64,000 bases of DNA from JAQVEB01 sp028698105 (GTDB taxonomy: Bacteria > Bacteroidota > Bacteroidia > Bacteroidales > Dysgonomonadaceae). Under the pieces are notes generated by a model. That model did not search any database, had not been told where the DNA came from, and saw nothing but the letters and a program-made list of their open reading frames with translations. The stretch is taken from positions 31,721 through 95,720 of the forward strand of contig CAXYYA010000007.1 of assembly GCA_964293155.1 (NCBI GenBank), written 5' to 3'. Positions 18,343 to 26,192 of the stretch are shown piece by piece. Each line of letters starts with the position of its first letter. The stretch's first letter is position 1. A program made the translations under genes and the position numbers.

Positions 18343-19446
18343 ATGAAAATAGAGAAAAATTTGTGGTCATTACAGCGTTTGGACAGGTACATCATCAAAA
18401 AGTTCCTGGGCACGTATATTTTCATGATCTCGCTCATCATTTCCATTGCGGTTGTTTTCGACATCAATGAAAAAATTGATAAATTCATGAGCAACAGCGC
18501 GCCGCTCAAAGAAATCATTTTCAATTACTACTTCAATTTCATTCCGTATTACGCCAACCTGTTCAGTCCGTTGTTCATTTTTCTTGCCGTGATCTTTTTC
18601 ACCTCCAAAATGGCCAACAATTCCGAAATTATCGCCATTCTCTCCAACGGTATCGGCTTTAAGCGGTTGATGAAGCCCTACATGATCTCGGCATTGATAC
18701 TCGCCGTAATTGCTTTTTTGTTAGGAGGATACGTCATTCCTCCGGCAAACAAAACGCGCATCGAATTCGAAAATAAATACATTGATCCCCGGCAACGAAA
18801 AGTGGGCGACAGCGACATCCAGTTTATGATCGCCCCGGGAACGATAGCCTATTTCGGCAGTTTCGATATCGCCTCCAACACCGGATACAACTTTTCTATT
18901 GATAAGTTCGACAGCCTGCAACTGGTTTCGCGGCTCACGGCGCAGTCCATCCGCTACGATTCCGTTTACCACTGGACCATCCAAAATTATCAGATACGCG
19001 ATTTCGACGGGCTTCGCGAAACCACAAAAACCGGCAGCACCATAGACACCACGATGCAGATCGTGCCCAACGATTTTATCATTGCCGCAACCGACCAGCA
19101 AATGATGACATCGCCTCAACTGCGGCGTCACATCAAAAGCCAGAAAGAACGCGGCATGGGCAATATCCAGCCTTTCCAGATCGAATATCACACGCGCATC
19201 GCTTCGGCGCTTTCGGCGTTCATCCTCACCCTTATCGGCGCGGCGTTGTCGGCACGAAAAGTGAAGGGAGGCATGGGGCTGAATATCGGAATCGGGCTGG
19301 CGCTGAGCATGGCGTACATCCTGTTTATGACCATCAGTTCTTCGTTCGCCGTTTCGGGTGTGATGAGTCCGATGATCGCGGCATGGGTTCCGAATTTGAT
19401 CTTTATCGGGATTGCCGTATATTTGTACCGGAGAGCGCCGGATTAA
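18343..19446 (+). CDS. lptG: LptF/LptG-family permease (lipopolysaccharide export)
   Basis: A 367-residue inner-membrane protein with the YjgP/YjgQ layout. A basic amphipathic N-terminus precedes the first transmembrane helix (RLDRYIIKKFLGTYIFMISLIISIAVVFDINEKIDKF), with two more helices by about residue 135. A periplasmic beta-jellyroll-like domain spans about 140-280, and a C-terminal helix group begins near 'FHTRIASALSAFILTLIGAALSARKVKGGMG'. With LptB and LptF such proteins pull LPS from the inner membrane to the periplasmic LptC/A bridge. It cannot be told from the sequence alone whether this is LptF or LptG; Bacteroidota often carry two diverged copies. It lies 69 bases after tgt in the same direction. 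Confidence 0.88.
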   Translation: MKIEKNLWSLQRLDRYIIKKFLGTYIFMISLIISIAVVFDINEKIDKFMSNSAPLKEIIFNYYFNFIPYYANLFSPLFIFLAVIFFTSKMANNSEIIAILSNGIGFKRLMKPYMISALILAVIAFLLGGYVIPPANKTRIEFENKYIDPRQRKVGDSDIQFMIAPGTIAYFGSFDIASNTGYNFSIDKFDSLQLVSRLTAQSIRYDSVYHWTIQNYQIRDFDGLRETTKTGSTIDTTMQIVPNDFIIAATDQQMMTSPQLRRHIKSQKERGMGNIQPFQIEYHTRIASALSAFILTLIGAALSARKVKGGMGLNIGIGLALSMAYILFMTISSSFAVSGVMSPMIAAWVPNLIFIGIAVYLYRRAPD

Positions 19447-19554
19447 GAGGGGGAGACTTAGTGACGAGGAGACTGGGTGACTTGGGACTTGGTGAGTGGG
19501 AGACTTGGGGAAGGGGAATTACCAATTATTAATTACTAATTACTGACCGTTGAG

Positions 19555-20364
19555 ATGAAAAAATATATCCTATTATTTGTTTTTATTGCGGGTGGAATTA
19601 TTGCGAGTGCACAAACGAAATACCCGAATGTAATCATATCTACCAACTACGGCGATATGAAAGTGATGCTGTACGACGACACGCCCAACCATTCCGCCTA
19701 TTTTCTGAATCTGGTGAAAAAAGGCTATTTCGATGGGACGCTGTTTCACCGCGTAGTGAAAGATTTTATGATACAGGGCGGAGCGCAAGATTCGCGCAAT
19801 GCGCCGGCAGGCGCGCAAATCGGCGGCGGACGCACCGATATGCAGTTACTGCCGGAATTTCGCGATAACCATTATCACCGCAAAGGCGCGCTTGCCGCTC
19901 CCCGAAGGGGCGACAACGAAAACCCGCAGAAGAAATCCGATATGTCGCAATTCTATATCGTGCAGGGAAAAGTGCTTACCGAAGGCCGCTTAGATAGCAT
20001 GGAAATGGCGGTGAACGTTCCGATAAAGAACAAGATCATTCGCACATACTACTTCCCGCACAAAGAGGAACTGGCGAAACTAAAGGAATCCGATCCGCGC
20101 GCGTTCAACGCGTTGCTCGACTCGGTGCTGCACATCGTGGACTCGGTGTATGCCGAAGCGCCCGGCAAGTTTTTCTTTCCTGCGGAGCAGAAAAAAGATT
20201 ACTCCACCGACGGGGGCGTACTGAGCCTTAACGGCGAATACACCGTTTACGGACAGGTGATCGAGGGCCTGGATGTGATTGACAAAATCGCCGCTCTGCC
20301 CACCGACCAGCGCGAGCGGCCGAAAAATGATGCGAAGATCATTCGGGCGTATGTGGAGAAGTAA
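19555..20364 (+). CDS. Secreted cyclophilin-type peptidyl-prolyl isomerase
   Basis: A signal peptide (KKYILLFVFIAGGIIASAQ) is followed by a cyclophilin domain: 'TLFHRVVKDFMIQGGAQD' holds the catalytic Arg, Phe and Gln, and 'MSQFYIVQGKV' is the matching core strand. An insertion of about 75 residues (roughly 145-220, rich in Lys/Glu/Asp) separates this from the last strand block 'GEYTVYGQVIEGLDVIDKIAALP'. That is a common arrangement in Bacteroidales periplasmic PPIases. It should speed prolyl isomerisation of exported proteins. The preceding 108 bases contain purine-rich GGAGACTGGGTGA-like repeats, so it is probably not tightly linked to the upstream permease. Confidence 0.92.
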   Translation: MKKYILLFVFIAGGIIASAQTKYPNVIISTNYGDMKVMLYDDTPNHSAYFLNLVKKGYFDGTLFHRVVKDFMIQGGAQDSRNAPAGAQIGGGRTDMQLLPEFRDNHYHRKGALAAPRRGDNENPQKKSDMSQFYIVQGKVLTEGRLDSMEMAVNVPIKNKIIRTYYFPHKEELAKLKESDPRAFNALLDSVLHIVDSVYAEAPGKFFFPAEQKKDYSTDGGVLSLNGEYTVYGQVIEGLDVIDKIAALPTDQRERPKNDAKIIRAYVEK

Positions 20365-20691
20365 AGGACGGGGAGATGGGGAGACGGAGGCTTTGCCTTC
20401 GTTAGAAGTTGATAATCAACCAACTTTCTCGCTCGCGCCGATTTGTAATCGGTGTGTGCCGTAGGCAGCATTTACTGCGTAACGCACGAATTGCAAATTT
20501 GCTACGCAACACACGAGTTCGGAAACTCGCGCGAGCGGGGCCTAATCCAGTTCAAACGGGAAAGTGTGCACTTTTATAATCTTTTACCTGAAAAACCTAC
20601 AGGTAAGAAAAAATAATTATTTTTGTCAAAGAAACCCTTAGGCATATTCAAATATCTATTGAGTTGATTATATATATAAAAATACAATACG
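20365..20691. other. Intergenic stretch with repeat copy 1 and weak promoter
   Basis: About 327 bases without a gene. It holds a purine-rich start (GGGGAGATGGGGAGACGG), a GGCTTTGCC hairpin near 20388-20398, the 108-bp repeat at 20431-20538, and a possible -7 element TATTTTTG at 20618-20625 some 67 bases before the next start. No other coding sequence is apparent. Confidence 0.6.
20431..20538 (+). repeat. 108-bp structured intergenic repeat, copy 1
   Basis: This is nearly identical to 22713-22820 in the same orientation, with about 5 differences over 108 bases and no gaps. The unit begins GCTCGCGCCGATT and ends CTCGCGCGAGCGG. It contains three small inverted repeats: GATT..AATC near the start, an AATTGCAAATT core in the middle, and GAGTTCGGAAACTC near the end, with GCTCGCG/CGCGAGC ends that can pair. 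This resembles a REP-like mobile or scattered palindromic element; transcripts would fold strongly. The two copies bracket an AT-rich three-gene cassette. Confidence 0.85.
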
Positions 20692-21240
20692 ATGAAAAAA
20701 TTAAAATACCTGTTGTTAATCTCATTGGCATTGTTCGCAGCTAAACTATACGGAGATGTTATAATTGTTAACTCCAAACCGGCAAAGATTTGCGTGAAAA
20801 TAAAAAATTCGAATGAATTTCCAGATATGGTCATAATTGGAGTGAACGATTGTTTTACATTCTCCAAGTCACAAAAAGCATACCGGATTAAATCAAATAA
20901 TTGTCTAAAAGTAAATCGAGCATGCCCTCTATCTCTTTATATTGTGAAAAAGGACTATTTAAGAATGAAAGATTTAGACTTAATTGACTGGAAGACGGAT
21001 AAAAATGTTCAGAAATTGAATCTTACAGTTAAAACGAAATCCTTTCAATCATCGACTTATAGTTCAGTTTATATTGATTTTAATCTTGCCAGACGTGACG
21101 GTACGACCTTTTATCTTTATAAATCAAAAATGTCGTATAAATACCAGAATGATCGCCCGGATTCCGTTCAATTTTTTACAGATGAAACCGTTGATCCGCT
21201 TAAACCGATATCTGTTTCAACAGAAAATGCATCCAAATAA
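20692..21240 (+). CDS. Small secreted protein of unknown function (182 aa)
   Basis: A signal peptide (KKLKYLLLISLALFAAKLYG) precedes a basic, beta-strand-rich mature part starting DVIIVNSKPAKICVKIKN. Three cysteines (CVKI, NDCFTF, NNCLKV) and a fourth in RACPLSL could form disulfides. No family is recognised. It is the first gene of the AT-rich cassette, and its last 14 bases overlap the start of the MFS gene, which argues for co-translation. Base composition is visibly AT-richer than in the genes on either side (many TTA, ATA and AAA codons), suggesting acquisition by transfer. Confidence 0.7.
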   Translation: MKKLKYLLLISLALFAAKLYGDVIIVNSKPAKICVKIKNSNEFPDMVIIGVNDCFTFSKSQKAYRIKSNNCLKVNRACPLSLYIVKKDYLRMKDLDLIDWKTDKNVQKLNLTVKTKSFQSSTYSSVYIDFNLARRDGTTFYLYKSKMSYKYQNDRPDSVQFFTDETVDPLKPISVSTENASK

Positions 21241-22279
21241 TCATTTTAAAGTAACGCCGTTTATTTCTTTATACGCTATTACGCACTTAGTTGTAGATGC
21301 CTCATGTGCCTACATGTTATTGGGTGTTCTGGAACTAAACGACAATGCTATCCTGGGAATGTTGACGTATAATGCTGTCGCATTTGTGCTTCAGGCACCG
21401 TTTGGGCTATTGATAGACAAAATTCTGAATCCAAAATTAGCGGCAATGGTAGGCTTAACCTTTGTTGCCATATCTTTTTTATTTTGGAACAATCTGTTTG
21501 CCGCTTTAATAATCATTAGTGTAGGAAATGCGTTATACCATGTTGGGGGTGGAAGTCTTGTTTTATCGTTGGAAGATAAAAAAGCTACTTTTTCGGGAAT
21601 TTATGTGGCTCCGGGAGCTATTGGTCTAGCCATCGGATCCTTTTTATCTATTTCAAGATTGAGCATTCATCTTTTCACGTTTCCAATAATACTCCTATTT
21701 TTAGGTGGATTCATTTATTTTGTCAATGCCCCGGAATTTATTAGAGAAAAAGAAAATTCAGGGAAAATACATTCAAGCTACGGAATCTTTCTTATAGTAT
21801 TAATTATGATTCCGATTGCTGTGCGTTCACTGATCGGATTATCGGTAGATTTTCCGTGGAAACAAAATCATTTTTTGCTTTATACACTCATTGCAGCATT
21901 ATTTTTCGGCAAAATAGTTGGTGGTATTCTGGCAGATAAATACGGTTTGATAAAAACCGGAATTGTTGGATTGTTGATCTCCATACCATTGCTTTCATTT
22001 TATTCGTTTATTCCAATCCTTGGAATAATTGGAGCATTTACTTTCAATTTTACAATGCCTGTTACTTTGATCGCAATTTCTAATATCTTACCTCAAAAAA
22101 AGGGCTTGTCGTTTGGATTAACAACGGTTGCCATTTTTATTGGTTCATTGCCGGCCATTCTCGGAAATAATACATGGTTTGAAAATGATTTCACGATATT
22201 CGCATTCATTTTATTATCCACAATAATTTTGTATTTAGCTTTGATTTTTTTGGGTAAGCTAAAAATGCTAAAAGCATAG
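21227..22279 (+). CDS. MFS-type transporter (350 aa)
   Basis: The start is taken at 21227 (MHPNNHFKVTPFISLYAITH). An upstream in-frame ATG at 21074 lies deep in the previous gene. About 11 hydrophobic segments can be traced, with an MFS-like loop 'GKIVGGILADKYGLIKTGIVG' between helices 6 and 8 and 'APFGLLIDKILNPKLA' as the first-half counterpart. At 350 residues it is short for the superfamily (usually 400 or more). The conserved polar spots D (AITHLVVDASC) and H (GNALYHVGGGS) in membrane segments are notable. The substrate is unknown. It overlaps the preceding secreted-protein gene by 14 bases and is followed after 2 bases by a small membrane protein, so the three form one unit. Confidence 0.85.
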   Translation: MHPNNHFKVTPFISLYAITHLVVDASCAYMLLGVLELNDNAILGMLTYNAVAFVLQAPFGLLIDKILNPKLAAMVGLTFVAISFLFWNNLFAALIIISVGNALYHVGGGSLVLSLEDKKATFSGIYVAPGAIGLAIGSFLSISRLSIHLFTFPIILLFLGGFIYFVNAPEFIREKENSGKIHSSYGIFLIVLIMIPIAVRSLIGLSVDFPWKQNHFLLYTLIAALFFGKIVGGILADKYGLIKTGIVGLLISIPLLSFYSFIPILGIIGAFTFNFTMPVTLIAISNILPQKKGLSFGLTTVAIFIGSLPAILGNNTWFENDFTIFAFILLSTIILYLALIFLGKLKMLKA

Positions 22280-22281
22280 TC

Positions 22282-22635
22282 ATGGATTACGAATTTCTAT
22301 TTATCAAAAGCTTAATTCTGACTATTTCCATTGAAATGGTTGTATTGATCTTATTTTTTCGACTAATCATAAAAAGTGAAGATATCTCTATTTCTCGATT
22401 GATCAGCACCGCATTTATCGCCAGTTTTGCAACCTTGCCATATTTGTGGTTTGTTCTTCCAACTTACATTGATCAAAAAATATGGTATGTCATAATTGGA
22501 GAATCTTTTGCCGTTTTAGCGGAAACATTTATAATTAACGCAATTCTTAAAATCAATGTATTGAAATCATTTTTAATTTCTCTCACTTGTAATTTGATCT
22601 CATTTTTAATCGGATTAATAATAAACATACAATGA
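22282..22635 (+). CDS. Small integral membrane protein (117 aa)
   Basis: Four hydrophobic helices can be traced: LFIKSLILTISIEMVVLILFF, then 'LISTAFIASFATLPYLWFVLP', 'WYVIIGESFAVLAETFIINA' and 'FLISLTCNLISFLIGLIINI'. Polar residues within helices include Glu in SIEMVV and GESFAVLAE. It starts 2 bases after the MFS stop and is the last gene before the second 108-bp repeat, so it is very likely a partner of the transporter. I know no function for it. AT-rich like its two neighbours. Confidence 0.75.
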   Translation: MDYEFLFIKSLILTISIEMVVLILFFRLIIKSEDISISRLISTAFIASFATLPYLWFVLPTYIDQKIWYVIIGESFAVLAETFIINAILKINVLKSFLISLTCNLISFLIGLIINIQ

Positions 22636-22712
22636 GTATATCTATATTTGTCACCGCAAGTTTATAACTTGAACCATTCAAAGACTCACGCTAAGAATGG
22701 TTCGCAGTCCCC

Positions 22713-22820
22713 GCCCGCGCCGATTTTTAATCGGTGTGTGCCATAGGCAGCGTTTACTGCGTAACGCACGAATTGCAAATTTGCTACGTAACACACGAGT
22801 TCGGAAACTCGCGCGAGCGG
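22713..22820 (+). repeat. 108-bp structured intergenic repeat, copy 2
   Basis: Second direct copy of the element at 20431-20538, starting GCCCGCGCCGATT and ending CTCGCGCGAGCGG, with the same three inner inverted repeats. The two units lie just outside the first and last genes of the cassette. Either recombination between them could delete the cassette, or both are independent insertions of a scattered element. Confidence 0.85.
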
Positions 22821-22830
22821 ATCGTAGGTA

Positions 22831-22849
22831 ACGAAGCCAAAGGCATCGT
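22831..22849. repeat. Short hairpin repeat ACGAAGCCAAAGGCATCGT, copy 1
   Basis: A 19-base near-palindrome (GCC AAA GGC core) found again exactly at 41538-41556. A looser relative, GGCTTTGCCTTCG, is at 20388-20400. It lies just downstream of tyrA's stop and could add to transcription end signals. Confidence 0.6.
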
Positions 22850-22858
22850 CTCCCGTTG

Positions 22859-23632
22859 TTACTGAATATTTTTCCGCACTTCCGTGAGGAATCCTTTCAT
22901 GCGTTCCGAATCTTTGTCTTCGATAATAGCCAATAATTCTTTTAGTTTCTCACGAATAAGCATCAGTTGTTCGGGCGTATATGGGTTGAACAAAATCTCC
23001 GTCAGGAGAAAATCGTCTTCCGAGAGCAGCCCGTGGGCAATGTTCATGTGTTTTTTGAAGGTAGTTCCCGGCGCCTCCTGATGTTTCATCACCGAAGCGA
23101 AGACCAGCGTGGAGGCAAACGGAATGGAAAGCGAATAGGCAATAGTTTCGTCGTGTTGCCGGAACGTGTATTCAAACACATTAAGTTTTAATCGCTGATA
23201 CAGATCGCGAAAAAATACCTTCCCCAAATGTGACGATTCCGAAATGATGATCGCGCTCTGCGAACTCAGGTCGCTGAGGCTGGCAAACGTAGGCCCGAAC
23301 ATGGGATGCGTGGATACGAAAGGGCGCGTGCGTTCGCGGTAAAACTCTTCGAGTCCGGTTTTTACCGAAGCAATATCGCTCAGAATACATGTTTGCGACA
23401 AATAGGGCAACACCTGGTTAAACGCCTCGATGGTATATTTGAGCGTTACGGCGTTGATGACCAGCTCGGGAGCGAAATCCTTCACTTGTTGCGGATCGGT
23501 CATGCGTTCCGTATTGTATGTGAACCGCAATTTTTGTGGGTCGGTGTCCAAAATGGCCACTTCGTGATCGAAACTCAGCACATCGGCGAAGAACGATCCC
23601 ATTTTTCCGGCGCCGAGAATTAGTATTTTCAT
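22859..23632 (-). CDS. tyrA: Prephenate dehydrogenase (tyrosine synthesis)
   Basis: Oxidative decarboxylation of prephenate to 4-hydroxyphenylpyruvate, the step towards tyrosine. The NAD-binding Rossmann motif is at the very N-terminus (MKILILGAGKMGSFFADVL, Gly-x-Gly-x-x-Gly). The substrate-region motif 'FVSTHPMFGPTFASL' and the helical dimerisation part ('AYSLSIPFASTLVFASVMKH') follow. At 257 residues there is no fused chorismate mutase or ACT domain, consistent with the mutase being fused to DAHP synthase next door. It is the last gene of the Phe/Tyr operon and is separated from aroF by 238 bases of repeat-rich DNA, so its transcription might be partly independent. Confidence 0.93.
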   Translation of the reverse strand: MKILILGAGKMGSFFADVLSFDHEVAILDTDPQKLRFTYNTERMTDPQQVKDFAPELVINAVTLKYTIEAFNQVLPYLSQTCILSDIASVKTGLEEFYRERTRPFVSTHPMFGPTFASLSDLSSQSAIIISESSHLGKVFFRDLYQRLKLNVFEYTFRQHDETIAYSLSIPFASTLVFASVMKHQEAPGTTFKKHMNIAHGLLSEDDFLLTEILFNPYTPEQLMLIREKLKELLAIIEDKDSERMKGFLTEVRKNIQ

Positions 23633-23635
23633 AAA

Positions 23636-23870
23636 ATGTTTGATGTTTGATGTCCCGCGGAGCGGAATTTCCGCTACGCTTCCATTTGACGTTTGATGTT
23701 CGACGTTTGATGTTTTTCAGGAAAAAACGCTTCGCTTTTAGACTCTTTTTTATTGTAATTCCTCTTGTCTGACGATCAATAGATTTCTCACTTTGTTCGA
23801 AATGACAAAATCTCATCTCCCTCTCCAAGTCTTCCTCTCACCCAGTCTCCCAGTCTCCAAGTCTCAACTT
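23636..23870. repeat. Low-complexity and scattered repeat patch between tyrA and aroF
   Basis: The gap holds TTTGATGTTTGATG and TTTGACGTTTGATG tandem-like units (23638-23725), a CGGAGCGGAA..TTCCGCTACG hairpin (23658-23680), AGATTTCTCACTTTGTTCGA at 23781-23800 leading into AATGACA, and pyrimidine-rich CCCAGTCTCC units (about 23835-23860). The AGATTTCTC..GAAATGACA piece is of a kind I recall as common in Bacteroidota intergenic DNA. Similar GGAGACTGGGTGA units occur on the other strand at 19470-19510. Confidence 0.55.
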
Positions 23871-24941
23871 TCACTTTCCCGCTTTCTCCATGATCACCAA
23901 CTGCTGGCGAACGGATTCTTCGTGGATATTTTCGAGCACTTTTTTCACGAATTCGCCCGACATATCCATTTTTTCGCCCTGCTCGGCGCGATCTTTCAGA
24001 ATTTCATCGTAGCGCACCGTCTGCAGAACCGGCATGCCGTGCTCCAGCTTGTACTGCCCGATCTCGCGCGACACGCGCATGCGCTTGGACAATAATTCGA
24101 GCAGGCTGTTGTCAATCTCGTCAATCTGGCCGCGTAGCACCGACAGGTCTTCGGTTGTCTGCACCGTATCGCGGATGATGAGCGATGCCAGTATCTCTTT
24201 CAGCGCGAGGGGCGTTACCTGTTGGGCGCTGTCGCTCCACGCCTCATCGGGAGCGATGTGCGACTCGATGATCAGGCCGTCGAAATTCAAATCCATCGCC
24301 TGCTGGCTTATTTTCAGTATCAGGTTTCGCTTTCCGCCGATATGGCTCGGGTCGCAGATCAACGGCAAATCGCGAAAACGGCGGCGCAACTCAATGGGAA
24401 TGTGCCATTGCGGAATGTTACGGTACACGTTTTTATCGGCAGAGCTGAAACCGCGATGGATAGCTCCCAATCGGGTAATCCCTGCATTGTAAAGACGCTC
24501 CAGCGCGCCCACCCACAGCTCCACATCAGGGTTTACCGGATTTTTGATCAACACGGGAATGTCCACCCCGCGTAAGGTATCGGCAATTTCCTGCACGGCA
24601 AAAGGGTTGGCCGTTGTGCGTGCGCCGATCCACAGAATGTCAACCCCGAACTTCAGGGCTTCATAGACGTGCTTCTCCGTTGCCACCTCTACGGCCGTGT
24701 ACATGCCGGTTTCTCTTTTCACCCGTTGCAACCATTTAAGAGCCTCGCTGCCTACGCCCTCGAACCCGCCGGGTTTGGTGCGCGGTTTCCATACTCCGGC
24801 GCGAAATATCTTGATGCCGTTTGCGGCTATTTGCGTGGCCGTAGCCATCACTTGTTCTTCGGTCTCGGCGCTGCAGGGGCCCGAAATAACCAACGGTCGT
24901 TTAGGGTCTATGCCGGGAAGTAAAATTGATTCGAAATTCAT
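23871..24941 (-). CDS. aroF: Bifunctional DAHP synthase / chorismate mutase
   Basis: The N-terminal two-thirds (about residues 1-260) is a KDO8P-type DAHP synthase joining PEP and erythrose-4-P: 'KRPLVISGPCSAETEEQVM', 'FRAGVWKPRTKPGGFEGVG' and 'LICDPSHIGGKRNLI'. The C-terminus (about 265-356) is an AroQ-type chorismate mutase ('LRGQIDEIDNSLLELLSKRMRVSREIGQYK'). So the first shikimate step and the branch-point step of Phe/Tyr synthesis sit on one chain, often with allosteric control through the mutase domain. The start at 24941 (MNFESILLPGIDPKRP) has no good alternative. Within the operon it follows the aminotransferase after 82 bases. The gene symbol follows common usage; aroA(G) names are also used. 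Confidence 0.94.
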   Translation of the reverse strand: MNFESILLPGIDPKRPLVISGPCSAETEEQVMATATQIAANGIKIFRAGVWKPRTKPGGFEGVGSEALKWLQRVKRETGMYTAVEVATEKHVYEALKFGVDILWIGARTTANPFAVQEIADTLRGVDIPVLIKNPVNPDVELWVGALERLYNAGITRLGAIHRGFSSADKNVYRNIPQWHIPIELRRRFRDLPLICDPSHIGGKRNLILKISQQAMDLNFDGLIIESHIAPDEAWSDSAQQVTPLALKEILASLIIRDTVQTTEDLSVLRGQIDEIDNSLLELLSKRMRVSREIGQYKLEHGMPVLQTVRYDEILKDRAEQGEKMDMSGEFVKKVLENIHEESVRQQLVIMEKAGK

Positions 24942-25023
24942 ATTTTCGTTATTTGATGTTTAAAATTTGACGTTTGGTGTTAATGTTTGAGTCGCAAATA
25001 ACATGAACTCTTAACTTTGAACC

Positions 25024-26187
25024 TTAAACGTTGAACATTTTTTCAATCCTGTCATACGCTTCCTTAAGTTTTTCTTCAGGCGCACACAACGAGATACGAA
25101 TATATCGCTGGCCGTTGCTACCGAAAATGGCTCCGGGAGTGAGAAACACGTTCGCGTTGTATAAAATATCGTCAATAAATGCTTTGCTGTCGGGCGCCGT
25201 ATCAGGAATTTTTGCCCAAACGAACAATCCAACCTGCTTTTTATCGTACATGCAGCCGAGCAAATCCATGATCTTTTCGGCCCATGCGCGCCGGGCTGCG
25301 TATAATGCATTCATTTCGTCGTACCACTCAGGCGGATTGGATAACGCCGCCACGGTAGCCAGTTGCATGGGTTTGAACTGGCCGCTGTCTATATTGCTTT
25401 TTTCGGTGAGCACCCATTTCACGAATTGCGCGTTCGAGGCCAGCACTCCCATGCGCCATCCGGGCATGTTGTGCGACTTGCTCATGGAGTTCAGCTCAAT
25501 GCAGATGTCTTTTGCGCCTTCCACCGAAAGAATGCTCATCGGTTTGTTGTTCAGGATGAAACTGTATGGGTTGTCGTGACAAATGATGATGCTGTGCTTC
25601 TTGCCGAAGGCAACCAGTTTCTCGAACAATGCCTTTGTAGCGTTCGCGCCCGTAGGCATATTGGGGTAATTTACCCACATGAGTTTAACACCGGACAAGT
25701 CCGTTTTTTCCAGCGCTTCGAAATCGGGTTGCCAGCCGTTTTCTTCCAACAAATCGTATGGAATGAGCCGCGCCCGCATAAGAGAGGATACCGACGAATA
25801 TGTCGGGTATCCGGGATTGGGCACCAAAACCCCGTCGCCTACGTTCAAGAAAGTGAGCGAAATGTGCAGAACGCCTTCCTTGGAACCGATCAAAGGCAGG
25901 ATTTCGTTCTCCGAAAGCGTTACATTGTAATATTTCTGATACCACCCGGCAAAAGCGCAGCGCAGCTCGGGAATTCCGGTGTAAGACTGGTAGCCGTGTG
26001 TGTCGGGTTTTCGGGCGCTTTCGCAAAGCGCCTCAATCGTGGCTTCCGATGGCGGCTGATCGGGGCTTCCCACACCCAGATTGATCACATCTTTGCCTTC
26101 GGCATTCATTCTGGCCACTTCGGCCAGTTTTACCGAAAAATAATATTCCGGCACGTTTTTTATATGTTCGGCAGGTTCTATGCTCAT
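25024..26187 (-). CDS. Class I/II PLP aminotransferase, probable aromatic aminotransferase
   Basis: Fold type I aminotransferase of 387 residues. N-terminal 'VINLGVGSPDQPPSEATIEAL', substrate-region 'KLMWVNYPNMPTGANAT', PLP-ring Asp in 'SIIICHDNPYSFIL', and the Schiff-base Lys in 'LNSMSKSHNMPGWRMGVLAS'. It resembles LL-diaminopimelate or alanine/aspartate-type enzymes by sequence. Its position between pheA (5 bases upstream) and aroF suggests it performs the last transamination of phenylpyruvate and hydroxyphenylpyruvate. That assignment is from context, not from specificity residues. Confidence 0.9.
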   Translation of the reverse strand: MSIEPAEHIKNVPEYYFSVKLAEVARMNAEGKDVINLGVGSPDQPPSEATIEALCESARKPDTHGYQSYTGIPELRCAFAGWYQKYYNVTLSENEILPLIGSKEGVLHISLTFLNVGDGVLVPNPGYPTYSSVSSLMRARLIPYDLLEENGWQPDFEALEKTDLSGVKLMWVNYPNMPTGANATKALFEKLVAFGKKHSIIICHDNPYSFILNNKPMSILSVEGAKDICIELNSMSKSHNMPGWRMGVLASNAQFVKWVLTEKSNIDSGQFKPMQLATVAALSNPPEWYDEMNALYAARRAWAEKIMDLLGCMYDKKQVGLFVWAKIPDTAPDSKAFIDDILYNANVFLTPGAIFGSNGQRYIRISLCAPEEKLKEAYDRIEKMFNV

Positions 26188-26192
26188 TTCCG

